DNA from: Streptomyces sp. YIM 121038
GTDB lineage: Bacteria > Actinomycetota > Actinomycetes > Streptomycetales > Streptomycetaceae
Direction of reading: 5' to 3'
DNA: 64,000 bases
NCBI RefSeq assembly: GCF_006088715.1
Contig: NZ_CP030771.1
Span: 5,218,001 to 5,282,000, forward strand
Shown here: positions 38,191 to 47,417 of the stretch, piece by piece
Layout of the letters: each line of letters begins with the position of its first letter
Position numbering within the stretch: position 1 is the first letter of the stretch
Notes under the pieces: generated by a model
What the model was told of the DNA's origin: nothing
The model's input: the letters and a program-made list of their open reading frames with translations, nothing else
Databases searched by the model: none
Translations under genes and position numbers: made by a program

Positions 38191-41100
38191 TCAGCAGGTG
38201 CGGCCGTGCTCCTGGTCCTGTAGGTGGCTCGCGCGCTCCTGCCGGGTCAGGTCGCGGCCGACCGCGCGGCAGATCCGCCGGATCGCGCCGGACGGCGTGG
38301 GCAGGTCGGTCCGCCACAGCCGGGTCGTCGCGTCCTCGCCGCCGGTGGCCAGGGTGCGCCCGTCCGGGCTGAACGCCACCGTGCGCACGGACCCGGTGTG
38401 CCCGCCGAGGCGGGCGCGCAGATGCCCGGTGGCCGTGTCCCACAGCCGGACCGTGCCGTCGGCGCCGCCGCCGGCCAGGGTGCGCCCGTCGCGGCTGAAG
38501 GCCACCGTGAGGACCTGCCCGGTGCGGTCGGTGAGGGCGGCCAGGGTCCGGCCGGTGGCCGCGTCCCACAGCCGGACCGTGCCGTCGTCGCTGCCCGCGG
38601 CCACCGTGCGCCCGTCGGGGCTGACCGCGACCGCGCCGACCGCGTCGGCGGGCCCGGTCAGGGTGGTGCGCGGCGGGCCCCCGGCGACGTCCCACAGCCG
38701 TACCGACCCGTCGGCGCTGCCGGTGGCCAGGGTGCGCCCGTCCCGGCTGAAGGCCAGCGCGAGGACCGCCCCGGGGTGGTCGAGCACGGTCCGGGTCCCG
38801 CCCGCCGCCCCGCCCCACAGCCGGACCGTCCGCTGCCCGGTGACCACGGCGAGGGTCCGGCCGTCCGGGCCGATGGCCGCCGCCACGACCGCCTCCGCGC
38901 TGTCGACGGACGTGCTGCGCGGCCTGCCGGTGGCCAGGTCCCAGCGCCGCACCCGCTGGGTGTCGTTGACCGTCGTCAGGGTGCGCCCGTCGCGGCTGAA
39001 CGAGACCGCGAGGACGGGCCCGGTGCGGTCGGTGAGGGTGGCGCGCGCCCGGCCGGTGGCGGTGTTCCACAGCCGTACGCCGCCGTCCTCGCCGCCGGTG
39101 AGCAGGGTGCGCCCGTCGGGGCTGTAGGCCGCGAGGGAGACCGGGGCGCCCTGGCCGGTGAGCGTGGTGTGCGGGGCGGCCGTGGCCGTGTTCCACAGCC
39201 GCACCGTCCGGTCGTAGCCGCTGGAGGCCAGGGTGTGCCCGTCCGGGCCGAAGGCGACCCCGGAGACGGGGGCGGTGTGGCCGGTGAGGACGGTCCGGAC
39301 GCGGCCGGTGGCCGTGTTCCACAGGCGTACGGTCCGGTCGGCGCCGCTGGAGGCCAGGGTGCGCCCGTCGGGGCTGAAGGCGACGGCGGAGACCTCGCCC
39401 GTGTGCCCGCGCAGGACGGCCCGCGTCCGGCGCGCCGCCACGTCCCACAGGCGTACGGTCCGGTCGTAGCCGGTGGAGGCCAGGGTGCGGCCGTCGCGGC
39501 TGAAGGCCACCGCGGACACCTCGCCCTTGTGGCCCCGCAGGGTGGCGCGCCGCTCGCCGGTGGCCACGTCCCACAGGCGTACGGTCCGGTCGGCGCCGCT
39601 GGAGGCGAGGAGGTGCCCGGCGCGGCCGAAGGCGACCCCGGAGATCTCGCCCCGGTGGCCCCTGAGGGTGGCCCGGGTCCGGCCCGTCGCCGTGTCCGAG
39701 AGGCGTACGGTGCCGTCGTCGCTGCCGGTCGCGAGGGTGCGGCCGTCGGGGCTGAAGGCGAGCGTGAAGACCGCGTCGGTGTGCCGGGCCAGGGCCCGGC
39801 GCACCGTGCCGGTGGCGACGTCCCACAGCCGGACCCGGGAGTCGCCGCTCGCGGCCAGGGTGCGCCCGTCGGGGCTGAACGCCACGGAGTAGACGTCACC
39901 GGTGTCGCTGCTGAGGTCGGCCCGCAGCCTGCCGGTGGCCGGGTCCCACAGCCGTACGGTGCCGTCGTAGCCGCTGGTGGCGACGGTGTGCCCGCCGGGG
40001 CTCACCGCGACGGACAGGACGGGCCCGTCGGCGGCGGTGAAGCGGCGCCGCAGCGGCAGCTCGGCGGCGGCGTAGAGGCTGCCCGCGGCCTCCGGCGTGG
40101 CGGCCGCGCGGTGGGCCCGCACCGCGAGCAGCGAGGCCAGGTCGGGGTCGCTGTCGAGCAGGGCCGCCGACTGCGCGGCGAGCTGCCGGGACTGGGCCAC
40201 GCGCTGCGCGGCCCGCGCCCGGTCGCGCTCGCGGCCGCTGTCCCGGCTCTGCTGCCAGGCGATCAGGCTCGCGGCGAGCACGAGGGCGAGCAGCACCGAC
40301 AGGGCCGTGGTGAACCGGCGCAGACGGCGCGTCACCCGGGCCGCGGCGCGCTGCTCCTGGTCGCGGGCGGCGGTGCTCGCGACCAGGAAGTCCCGCTCCA
40401 GGGCGGTGAGCGCGGGGTGGGCGGCGGCGCCGGGGAAGTGTTCCTCGGCGGTGGCGAGGCGGGTGCCCCGGTACAGGGCGCCGGTGTCCCGGCCGAGTTC
40501 CGCCCAGGCCTCGGCGGCCTCGGTGAGGCGGCGGTGGCAGCGCAGCCGCTCGCGGTCCTCCTCGATCCAGCCGCGCAGCCGGGGCCAGCCGGTGATGACG
40601 GCCTCGTGGGTCAGATCGGCGGTGTCGTGGTCGAGCGTGACCAGGCGGGCGCGGGCGAGCCGGTCCAGGACGCGGGCGGCGGGCGCGGTGTCCGCCGCGC
40701 CCCCGTCGTCGAGCTCGGCCCGGCGCGCCGGCCGCCGGGTGTCCGGCACGCCGTCCCCCGGTGTGATCAGCCGGAGCAGGATGCGGCGCGCCACGTCCCG
40801 CTGTCCGGCGGGCAGCTGCGTGTACAGGTCCTCGGCGGTGCGGGCGAGCGCCCCCGCGACCCGGCCGGACGCCTCGTACGCGGCCATCGTCAGGGTGCGG
40901 CCCCGGCGGCGGCGCCAGGTCTCCAGGAGCGCGTGGGAGGTCAGGGGCAGACAGCCCGGCTCGTCCAGGGTCTCCTCGATGAGCCGGGCGGTGAGGGCGC
41001 GCTCCACGATGAGGCCGTGCGCGGCGGCCGGGCGGACGATGGCCTCGCGCAGTTCGGCGGGGCTCATCGGGACCACCGGCAGGCTGGCCTCGCGGACGGC

Positions 41101-41874
41101 GTCGGCGAGCGCGCGGTGCCGCAGACAGCGGTCGTAGAAGTCGGCGCGCACGCCGAGCACCACCCGCAGGCGCAGCGCCGGGGAGCGGGCGGACACCAGG
41201 CGTGCGATGAACTCCTCCCGCTCGTCCGGGTCGTGGCAGAGCGTGAAGACCTCCTCGAACTGGTCGACCACCAGCCAGGTGTCGCCGTCGCCCGGGGCCG
41301 GGGCGAAGAGCCGCTCGTGGGTGCGCAGGGGCCGGGGGCCCGGGGTGAGGACGCGGATGGCGGCGGGCCGGGGCGCCGGGGGCGCGGGCTGCCGCAGCCG
41401 GGGGATGAGCCCGGCGCGCAGCAGCGAGGACTTGCCGCTGCCGGAGGGGCCGAAGACGGTGGTGACGCGGTGCTCCCGGGCCAGGCCGACGAGTTCGCCG
41501 GTGAGCCGGTCGCGGCCGAAGAAGTGGTCCTGGTCCCCGGTGTCGAAGCGCGCGAGCCCCCGGTAGGGCGGTTCGCCGTCCTCCGCCTCGTCGCGGGGCC
41601 GGTGCGCGGCCTCCTCGACGCGGGCCGCGCGCCAGCGCCGCTCCCACAGGGCGAGGTCGCCGCCGCAGGCCTTCGCATAGGCGAGGGCGACCGGCAGCGA
41701 GGGCAGTTTCTCGCCCGCGACGGCGTAGGCGAGCGTGGTGGCGGAGTACGCGGAGTCGGCGGCCATCGCCCGGTACGTGGGCGTGCCCGCCTCGCGGCGC
41801 AGCGCGCGCAACTCGTGCGCGAACCGCTCCACCGGCCCCGCCGCCGGGTCGATCGGCTTCTCGCGACGTCCCAC
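38191..41874 (-). CDS. XRE-HTH / STAND NTPase / 14-repeat WD40 protein
   Basis: The 1227-residue signalling protein starts with an XRE-like helical domain (VERFAHELRALRREAGTPTY, ~10-75). A STAND NTPase follows: GLARFDTGDQDHFFGRDRLT, Walker A VFGPSGSGKSSLL (~138-150) and LVVDQFEEVFTLC as Walker B. One membrane segment, FTTALSVLLALVLAASLIAW, lies near residue 515-535. The last ~610 residues are 14 WD40 repeats of about 42 residues (type VAFSPDGRTLASSGADRTVR), enough for two seven-bladed propellers. Such proteins act as ligand-triggered scaffolds; a Ser/Thr kinase gene lies just upstream. The GTG follows GGGGGGA. Confidence 0.9.
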   Translation of the reverse strand: MGRREKPIDPAAGPVERFAHELRALRREAGTPTYRAMAADSAYSATTLAYAVAGEKLPSLPVALAYAKACGGDLALWERRWRAARVEEAAHRPRDEAEDGEPPYRGLARFDTGDQDHFFGRDRLTGELVGLAREHRVTTVFGPSGSGKSSLLRAGLIPRLRQPAPPAPRPAAIRVLTPGPRPLRTHERLFAPAPGDGDTWLVVDQFEEVFTLCHDPDEREEFIARLVSARSPALRLRVVLGVRADFYDRCLRHRALADAVREASLPVVPMSPAELREAIVRPAAAHGLIVERALTARLIEETLDEPGCLPLTSHALLETWRRRRGRTLTMAAYEASGRVAGALARTAEDLYTQLPAGQRDVARRILLRLITPGDGVPDTRRPARRAELDDGGAADTAPAARVLDRLARARLVTLDHDTADLTHEAVITGWPRLRGWIEEDRERLRCHRRLTEAAEAWAELGRDTGALYRGTRLATAEEHFPGAAAHPALTALERDFLVASTAARDQEQRAAARVTRRLRRFTTALSVLLALVLAASLIAWQQSRDSGRERDRARAAQRVAQSRQLAAQSAALLDSDPDLASLLAVRAHRAAATPEAAGSLYAAAELPLRRRFTAADGPVLSVAVSPGGHTVATSGYDGTVRLWDPATGRLRADLSSDTGDVYSVAFSPDGRTLAASGDSRVRLWDVATGTVRRALARHTDAVFTLAFSPDGRTLATGSDDGTVRLSDTATGRTRATLRGHRGEISGVAFGRAGHLLASSGADRTVRLWDVATGERRATLRGHKGEVSAVAFSRDGRTLASTGYDRTVRLWDVAARRTRAVLRGHTGEVSAVAFSPDGRTLASSGADRTVRLWNTATGRVRTVLTGHTAPVSGVAFGPDGHTLASSGYDRTVRLWNTATAAPHTTLTGQGAPVSLAAYSPDGRTLLTGGEDGGVRLWNTATGRARATLTDRTGPVLAVSFSRDGRTLTTVNDTQRVRRWDLATGRPRSTSVDSAEAVVAAAIGPDGRTLAVVTGQRTVRLWGGAAGGTRTVLDHPGAVLALAFSRDGRTLATGSADGSVRLWDVAGGPPRTTLTGPADAVGAVAVSPDGRTVAAGSDDGTVRLWDAATGRTLAALTDRTGQVLTVAFSRDGRTLAGGGADGTVRLWDTATGHLRARLGGHTGSVRTVAFSPDGRTLATGGEDATTRLWRTDLPTPSGAIRRICRAVGRDLTRQERASHLQDQEHGRTC

Positions 41875-41978
41875 GGCGCATCCCCCCGCGTGCCCCCGTA
41901 CGTGCGTGACGGGCACCCACCCAACTCCGCCGCCCGGCCGCGCGGAAGCCGCGAGCGAGCCAAAACCGGGGCTCCGGG

Positions 41979-42002
41979 TTTTGTCCCGGGATTTTGTCCC
42001 GG
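41979..42002. repeat. Direct repeat TTTTGTCCCGG upstream of the STAND gene
   Basis: Two exact 11-bp copies (41979-41989 and 41992-42002) 13 bp apart lie about 105-130 bp upstream of the STAND start, in an AT-richer island. They may be a regulator site. Confidence 0.4.
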
Positions 42003-42103
42003 AGCACGGGCGGGGGGTGCGGGACAACGCCGCCGCGGGTTGGAATCGCCGTGGGGGAGCCGCCGCCCGGCCTACGGGGGGACCGGGCGGCGGTGCGGCC
42101 GGG

Positions 42104-44101
42104 TCAGCCCTTGGAGTACGTGAGCGCCTTGCCGCCGTCGGTGTTGACCCGGTGCAGTTCGCCGCTCGGCAGGATGCTGACGACGCTGGGGGCGCCCGGT
42201 TCACAGGTGCGGGGCGGGCCCACGGTGACCTCGGTCCCGGAGATCTGGAGCTCGCTGTCGGACGCGGACGTCAGGGTGCCCTGGAACACGCAGTGGTAGG
42301 TGCCGCCGCCCTTGAGCGGGCCGTCGGCGGTCAGGGACAGGACGGTGTCGCCGACCTCGCCCTGCTGGATGGTCAGCCGGCGGGTGCTGGTCCCGGCCTC
42401 GCCGGACACGGTGCCGTTCCAGGTGCCGAGGTACTTGTCCGGCACGGTGCCCTCGCCGGCGGACGCGGACGGGGACGGCGTCGGCGAGGCGGGCCCCGCG
42501 GAGTCGGACGGCGTGCCCGGCGTCCTGGGCCCGGAGTTCTTGCGGTCCTTGCCCTCGCCGTGCGCCTTCGGGTCGCCGTCGCCCTTCATCACCGCGTACA
42601 CGGTGCCGCCCGCGCCGAGCGCCACTATCAGGGCCACGGCGACGAGCAGGGCCGTCGACCGGGCGCTGCGGCGCGGCGGGTCGAGCGGCGGCGGGCCGTA
42701 CGGGGGCGTGCCGGTGCCCGTGCCGTACGGCGCCTGCGGATGCGGGTAGCCGTAGACGGCCGGTCCCGCGGGGCCCGCGGGCTGGTGGGGGTAGGCGTAG
42801 GCGGGGGTGTGGCCCGGCGGGGGCGTGGCGCCGGGGGCGGCGGGCGTGGGCGCGGGCGGCGCTCCGCTGACCATGGTCGGCAGCCGGTCGACGGAGCCCT
42901 GGCCGGGCACGCCGGGCGGGGGCGGGGTGTCGCTCTTGATGGGGGCGCCGGGCGGGGTCGCGGGGAGGGGTGGCGGGGTGCCCTCCGCTTCCGGCGAGGG
43001 CCCGGCGGCTGCGGCTGCGGCTTCGGCTCCCGCGACGGCTCCCGCGGCGGCTCCGGCTCCCGCGGCGGCTGGGGCTCCGGCTCCCGCGACGGCCGCGTCG
43101 GCTCCGGCGGCCCCGGCCGGACCGGCGGCCCCGGCGGCCCCGCCCGGATCAGCGCCCCCGGCCGGAGGCTCCGCCTCCGGGTCCTCGACCTCAAGGAGCC
43201 GCACCGCGTGCCGCCCGAGCTGGGCGACCAGGGCTCCCGGCAGCCACGGCTCCCGGGACTTCCCCTCGAAGACCGTGTCCTCGGCGCCCGTCCGGTCGAG
43301 CACGTCGTCGAGCGAGGGCCGGTCGCCCGGCGCCTTGGCCAGGCAGTGCTCGATGAGCTCGCGCAGCGACTCCGGCACCGGCTCCAGGTCCGGCTCCTCC
43401 TGGGCGATGCGGAACATCAGCGCGTGCACACCGCTGTTGGCCGTGCCGAAGGGCAGCAGGCCCGTCGCGGCGTACGCGAGGACGGACCCCAGGCAGAAGA
43501 CGTCCGCGGCCTCGGTGACGCGGTCGCCGCGCACCTGCTCGGGTGCCATGAACCCCGGAGACCCGACGAGCGCCCCGGTGCGGGTGAGGCCGCCGTCGGT
43601 GACCGTCTCCAGGGCCCTGGCTATCCCGAAGTCGATGACGCGCGGGCCGTCGATGGTCACCAGGACGTTGGACGGCTTGAGGTCGCGGTGGATGAGCCCG
43701 GCCGCGTGGATGTCCTTCAGGGCGTTCGCGAGCCCGGCGGCGAGGATCTTCACCGACCGCTCGGGCAGCGGGCCGTGGTCGTGCGAGACGACGGCCTGCA
43801 GCGAGGGCCCGGCGACGTACCCGGTGGCGACCCACGGGATCGCGGCCTCCGTGTCGGCGTCGAGCACCGGTGCCGTCCACGCGCCGCCGACGCGCCGCGC
43901 GGCCTGCACCTCCTGCCGGAAGCGGCTGCGGAACTCCTCCTGCGCGGCGAGCTCCTCGCGCACCAGCTTGACGGCGACCGTGCGGTTCCGTCCCGAACGC
44001 GCCAGGTACACCTGCCCCATGCCGCCCGCGCCGAGCCGCGCGAGCAGGCGGTAGGCGCCTATCCGCTGCGGTTCCCCCGGGCCCAGTTTCTCCATGGCCA
44101 T
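42104..44101 (-). CDS. Membrane Ser/Thr protein kinase with extracellular domain
   Basis: The 665-residue PknB-type kinase has the P-loop LGAGGMGQVYLA (~20-31), catalytic loop HRDLKPSNVL (~137), IDFGIARALE and GSPGFMAPEQVRGDR in the activation segment. A low-complexity Ala/Gly/Pro linker of ~180 residues follows, then one membrane segment (STALLVAVALIVALGAGGTV, ~483-503). The extracellular part has a Ser/Thr/Pro-rich spacer and a beta-rich ~120-residue domain (YLGTWNGTVSGEAGTSTRRL) that could be the sensor. The ATG at 44101 follows GGGGGAGGA. The STAND/WD40 gene is next on the same strand. Confidence 0.93.
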   Translation of the reverse strand: MAMEKLGPGEPQRIGAYRLLARLGAGGMGQVYLARSGRNRTVAVKLVREELAAQEEFRSRFRQEVQAARRVGGAWTAPVLDADTEAAIPWVATGYVAGPSLQAVVSHDHGPLPERSVKILAAGLANALKDIHAAGLIHRDLKPSNVLVTIDGPRVIDFGIARALETVTDGGLTRTGALVGSPGFMAPEQVRGDRVTEAADVFCLGSVLAYAATGLLPFGTANSGVHALMFRIAQEEPDLEPVPESLRELIEHCLAKAPGDRPSLDDVLDRTGAEDTVFEGKSREPWLPGALVAQLGRHAVRLLEVEDPEAEPPAGGADPGGAAGAAGPAGAAGADAAVAGAGAPAAAGAGAAAGAVAGAEAAAAAAGPSPEAEGTPPPLPATPPGAPIKSDTPPPPGVPGQGSVDRLPTMVSGAPPAPTPAAPGATPPPGHTPAYAYPHQPAGPAGPAVYGYPHPQAPYGTGTGTPPYGPPPLDPPRRSARSTALLVAVALIVALGAGGTVYAVMKGDGDPKAHGEGKDRKNSGPRTPGTPSDSAGPASPTPSPSASAGEGTVPDKYLGTWNGTVSGEAGTSTRRLTIQQGEVGDTVLSLTADGPLKGGGTYHCVFQGTLTSASDSELQISGTEVTVGPPRTCEPGAPSVVSILPSGELHRVNTDGGKALTYSKG

Positions 44102-44299
44102 CGCGGCGCCGTCCTCCCCCAGATTCCAGCCACTTTCCGGCGGCCACTGCGCGTGTCCGCCGTACAACAGACAGAGAAGTCTACGGATCGTCCACGTCGT
44201 CCAGCAGGGACTTCTCCGGTTCGTACAGCCCACATCATGGGCGTCTTCCGCGCAGCCGTCGACGGAATCTGTGACCCATCCGTGAGACGGCGAGCGGCC

Positions 44300-44340
44300 G
44301 CGCCGCGCCCGGGTCCCCGTTGCGGGGCCGGGCGCGGCGC
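44300..44340. terminator. Terminator after the MFS gene
   Basis: CGCCGCGCCCGG (44301-44312) pairs with CCGGGCGCGGCG (44328-44339), with an extra outer G-C pair and a nested CCCCG/CGGGG stem. It lies 29 bp after the MFS stop, upstream of the kinase gene. Confidence 0.8.
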
Positions 44341-44368
44341 GGTGCGCGAGAGCACTGTACGCGGGGCC

Positions 44369-45688
44369 TCACGCGGCCTTGGACAGGGTGGACCGGTCCG
44401 TGCCGGGCGCGTGCGGGGCGGGTGCCACGGGCGTGGTGACGGCTCCGGACCCGACGGCTGCGGGCCCGACGGCTCCGGGCCCGACGGCTGCGGGGCCCTC
44501 GTGGCGCGGCCAGAGGAGGAGGGCGCCGGCCGCTCCCGCTGAGGCGAGCACCGCCAGGACGGACCAGGCGGGGGTGGTGCCCGCGGCCGTGCCGAGCCAG
44601 CCCGCGACGGGGTAGGTGATCAGCCAGGCGAGGTGCGAGAGGGAGAACTGGGCGGCGAACGCCTCGGGGATCGCGTTCCGCGCGACGGAGGCGCGCAGGA
44701 CCTTGCCGGTCGGGGTGATGACCAGGGCCATGCCGATGCCGATGGTGGCCCAGACGACGGCCGTACCGGTCCAGGTGGCGAGGTCGAGCGCGCTGAGCGA
44801 CACGGCGGCGGCGGTGGCGCCGACGAGGACCGCGGCGCCGGTCGTCATGACGGTGCGGGCGGCGATCCGGTCGAGGACGCGCGGCAGCGCGAGGGCGGCC
44901 ACGAGGGTGCCGGTGCCGGAGGCGGCGAGCATCCAGGCGACGTCGGACTGCGAGCCGCCCAGGGCGTCGCGGACGTGGTTGACGGTGCTGACGACGACGA
45001 TCGAACCGGCCGCCGCGACCACGAGGTTGAGCGCCATGAGGCCGCGCAGCCGCGGTGTCCTGAAGAAGGTCCTGATGCCTGAGGCGGCCTTGTCCCACGC
45101 CCTGGTGTGGGCGCTGGGACGGGCGTCGGGGACGCGCGTCGCCAGGACGAGCAGGGCGGAGACGAGGAATCCGGCGGAGGTGCCGAGGAACAGCCGGTCG
45201 AAGCTGATGAGCGTCAGGGCGAGCGCCGCGAGGACGGGGCTGAGCAGGCTCTCCATGGTGGAGGCGACCTGGGAGGCGGACAGGGCGCGCGTGTACGCGG
45301 ACTCGTCGGTGACGATGTCGGGGATGACGGCCTGGAAGGTCGGGGTGAACGCCGCGGAGGCGGCCTGGAGGAGGCCGATCAGGACGTAGACGTGCCAGAC
45401 CTCGGTGACCAGCGGCAGGGCCAGGACCACCGCGCCGCGGACCACGTCGAGGAGGACCAGGAACCGTCTCCTGGGGAGCCGGTCGACGTACGCGGCGGCC
45501 AGTGGGGCGATGACCACGTACATGACCATCTTGATGGTGAGGGCGGTGCCGAGGACCATACCGGCGCGCGGCCCCGCGAGGTCGTACGCGAGCAGCCCGA
45601 GGGCCACGGTGGTGAGTCCGGTGCCGAAGAGGGCGATGACCTGGGCGCCGAACAGGCGGCGGTAGTCGCGGATGGCGAACAGTCGCAT
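44369..45688 (-). CDS. MFS transporter (EntS/NreB-like)
   Basis: The 439-residue transporter has about 12 hydrophobic segments. It begins MRLFAIRDYRRLFGAQVIAL and has the loop LAAAYVDRLPRRRFLVLLDV, the A-like motif of the MFS_3 group that exports siderophores or metals/drugs. A C-terminal Pro/Ala-Val tail repeats AVGPGAVGPAAVGSGAV. The ATG follows GGAAGGAA. It is the last gene of a probable operon with the AhpD-like and His-rich genes, behind a CsoR-type operator, which suggests a role in copper stress, although that is inference. Confidence 0.88.
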   Translation of the reverse strand: MRLFAIRDYRRLFGAQVIALFGTGLTTVALGLLAYDLAGPRAGMVLGTALTIKMVMYVVIAPLAAAYVDRLPRRRFLVLLDVVRGAVVLALPLVTEVWHVYVLIGLLQAASAAFTPTFQAVIPDIVTDESAYTRALSASQVASTMESLLSPVLAALALTLISFDRLFLGTSAGFLVSALLVLATRVPDARPSAHTRAWDKAASGIRTFFRTPRLRGLMALNLVVAAAGSIVVVSTVNHVRDALGGSQSDVAWMLAASGTGTLVAALALPRVLDRIAARTVMTTGAAVLVGATAAAVSLSALDLATWTGTAVVWATIGIGMALVITPTGKVLRASVARNAIPEAFAAQFSLSHLAWLITYPVAGWLGTAAGTTPAWSVLAVLASAGAAGALLLWPRHEGPAAVGPGAVGPAAVGSGAVTTPVAPAPHAPGTDRSTLSKAA

Positions 45689-45772
45689 GGCGGGTTCCTT
45701 CCGTGTCCATGCGGCGGGGCCCGGCCGCGCGGTGGCGGCCGTGCCCCGCGGAGACAGACGGGGGTGTCTTCC

Positions 45773-46303
45773 CTACGCACCGGTGTCGCTCCCCGGTGTG
45801 AGGCCGGCGAGGAGGTTGAAGGCGCCGGTGAGGACGTTGAGGGCGACGACGCCGACGACGTCGGCTATCGCGCGGTCGCTGTAGCCGTGCGCGCGCAGCG
45901 CGGCGATCTGGTCGTCGGTGATCGACGCCGGCTCGCGGTGGACCTGGAGGCCGAGGGCGACGACCGCCGCGATCGCGGGGTCGGCCGAGGTGCCCGTGCG
46001 GGCCCGCTCGATCTCCGCCTCGTCGATGCCGAGGGCGCGGGCGGCGCCGACGTGCGCGTCCAGGCACAGCCCGCAGCCCTGCACGGTCTGGACGGCGATG
46101 GAGATCCGTTCGCTGATCCCGCGGTCGAGCTTGGCCCGGCCCATGGCCCGGCTGAGCTGGAGGTAGCCGCCGAGGACGGCCGGGGAGTGCGCCATCGTGG
46201 AGACCATGGCCCCGACGTGGCCGTGGCGGGAGACCAGGTCGGCCAGGAGGTCGCGCGAGGCGCCGACCGCCGTGTCGGGTGTGAGGGGGGTCAGGCGGGG
46301 CAT
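45773..46303 (-). CDS. AhpD-like / carboxymuconolactone decarboxylase family protein
   Basis: The 176-residue helical protein carries the AhpD redox motif in VQGCGLCLDAHVGAARALGI (CxxC-x3-H, ~75-85). Proteins with this motif have peroxidase or thiol-disulfide activity, here perhaps linked to copper-induced oxidative stress. The ATG follows GAAGGGAGCG. It lies 33 bp after the His-rich gene and 84 bp before the MFS gene on the same strand. Confidence 0.9.
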   Translation of the reverse strand: MPRLTPLTPDTAVGASRDLLADLVSRHGHVGAMVSTMAHSPAVLGGYLQLSRAMGRAKLDRGISERISIAVQTVQGCGLCLDAHVGAARALGIDEAEIERARTGTSADPAIAAVVALGLQVHREPASITDDQIAALRAHGYSDRAIADVVGVVALNVLTGAFNLLAGLTPGSDTGA

Positions 46304-46336
46304 GACGCTCCCTTCCTGCGCGGTGCGTTCACGCGC

Positions 46337-47242
46337 TCAGTGGTGGGCGTGCTGGGCGTGGTGGCCGTGCGGGTGGCCCGCGGGGGCGGCGCTCCCGCCG
46401 GTCCGCACCGTGAACTCGGCGGTCCTGACGACGCCTTCGTGCTGGAAGTCCAGGTACAGGCGGTAGGTCCCGGCCGAGGGCGCGGCGGCCATGAAGGCGA
46501 TCTCGGGCCCCGGCGCGGTGGTGCCGTCGCCCGGCGCGCCCTCCGGGTGGACGTGGAGGTAGCCCAGGTCGCCGACCCGCAGGGCCACCAGGTGTCCGTA
46601 CGCGGCGAGGTAGGGCTGGAGGTCGGTGACGGGGCTGCCGTCCTTGCTGACGGTGAGGGTCAGCTGGCTCGTCTCACCGGGCAGGAGCGTGCCGTCGAGC
46701 GTGACGGTGTACGCGCCGATCCGTGCGACCCCGGTGGCCTCGGGGAGCGGTCGCGGGTCGTAGGGACCGGCGACCGCGACGTCGATGCCCAGCGTCATGG
46801 TGCCGTCGTGGCCGACCGGGTGGACGTCGGTGAAGAATCTCCAGTCGCCCGGCTCCAGGGCCAGTTCGACGCTCCAGGTGCCCTGCTCGTCCCGCACCGG
46901 GTGCACGTGCTGGAAACCGGCCGTGTCCCGTCGTACGGCTATGAAGTGCAGCTCCTTCTCGTGCTCGGCCACGTACTCGGTCACCGCCCGCCCGTCGGGC
47001 CCGACCACCCGGAAGCCGACCGGCTGCACACCGGCGCCGAGGACCGTCGAGTCGAGTTCGAGGGTGTACCCGTCCTGCGAGACGGCGAGCCCGCCGGGCT
47101 GGGCGCCGCCGTGACCGCCGTGACCGCCGTGGTGGCCGTGACCGCCATGCCCGCCGTGAGCTGCGTGGGCCGCGTGGTCGCCGTGAGCGGTGTGGCTGGC
47201 GTGGTCGTGGCTGGCGTGGTCGTGGCCGGTGTGGTTCTGCAT
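46337..47242 (-). CDS. His-rich probable copper-binding protein
   Basis: The 301-residue protein starts with ~45 residues dominated by His and Gly (HTGHDHASHDHASHTAHGDH) and ends GHPHGHHAQHAHH. The middle holds two beta-rich segments (VGFRVVGPDGRAVTEYVAEH, LTLTVSKDGSPVTDLQPYLA) with further HVHP motifs, as in actinobacterial heavy-metal-binding proteins. No Cys, signal peptide or membrane helix is visible, so it looks cytosolic. I chose the ATG at 47242 behind GGGAGAT. A CsoR-type palindrome 72 bp upstream suggests copper induction. Confidence 0.8.
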   Translation of the reverse strand: MQNHTGHDHASHDHASHTAHGDHAAHAAHGGHGGHGHHGGHGGHGGAQPGGLAVSQDGYTLELDSTVLGAGVQPVGFRVVGPDGRAVTEYVAEHEKELHFIAVRRDTAGFQHVHPVRDEQGTWSVELALEPGDWRFFTDVHPVGHDGTMTLGIDVAVAGPYDPRPLPEATGVARIGAYTVTLDGTLLPGETSQLTLTVSKDGSPVTDLQPYLAAYGHLVALRVGDLGYLHVHPEGAPGDGTTAPGPEIAFMAAAPSAGTYRLYLDFQHEGVVRTAEFTVRTGGSAAPAGHPHGHHAQHAHH

Positions 47243-47313
47243 GACATCTCCCATGGTCGTGGTGCGCCTTCCGGCGGCCTGCTGGCGTCGCCCGTTCAGG
47301 ACTACGATCATGA

Positions 47314-47338
47314 CCATATACCCCTGGGGGGTATATGG
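47314..47338. promoter_or_regulatory. CsoR-type copper operator
   Basis: CCATATACCCC and GGGGTATATGG arms surround a short centre to give a palindrome with the ATACCC...GGGTAT core known for Streptomyces CsoR. It lies in the promoter region of the His-rich gene. No csoR gene is visible in the window, so the repressor would be encoded elsewhere. Confidence 0.8.
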
Positions 47339-47417
47339 CGAGGCCTCGAAGGGAGAAATTCCACGAGGGGTGCCGCAGGGGATGGCGGTGGGAGTGCCGG
47401 AAGGGCCCGGGGGGAGT

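Noticed and set aside
38224..42123. 1299-residue plus-strand frame opposite the WD40 gene
   Set aside because: It mirrors the 14 WD40 repeats and has no independent protein features.
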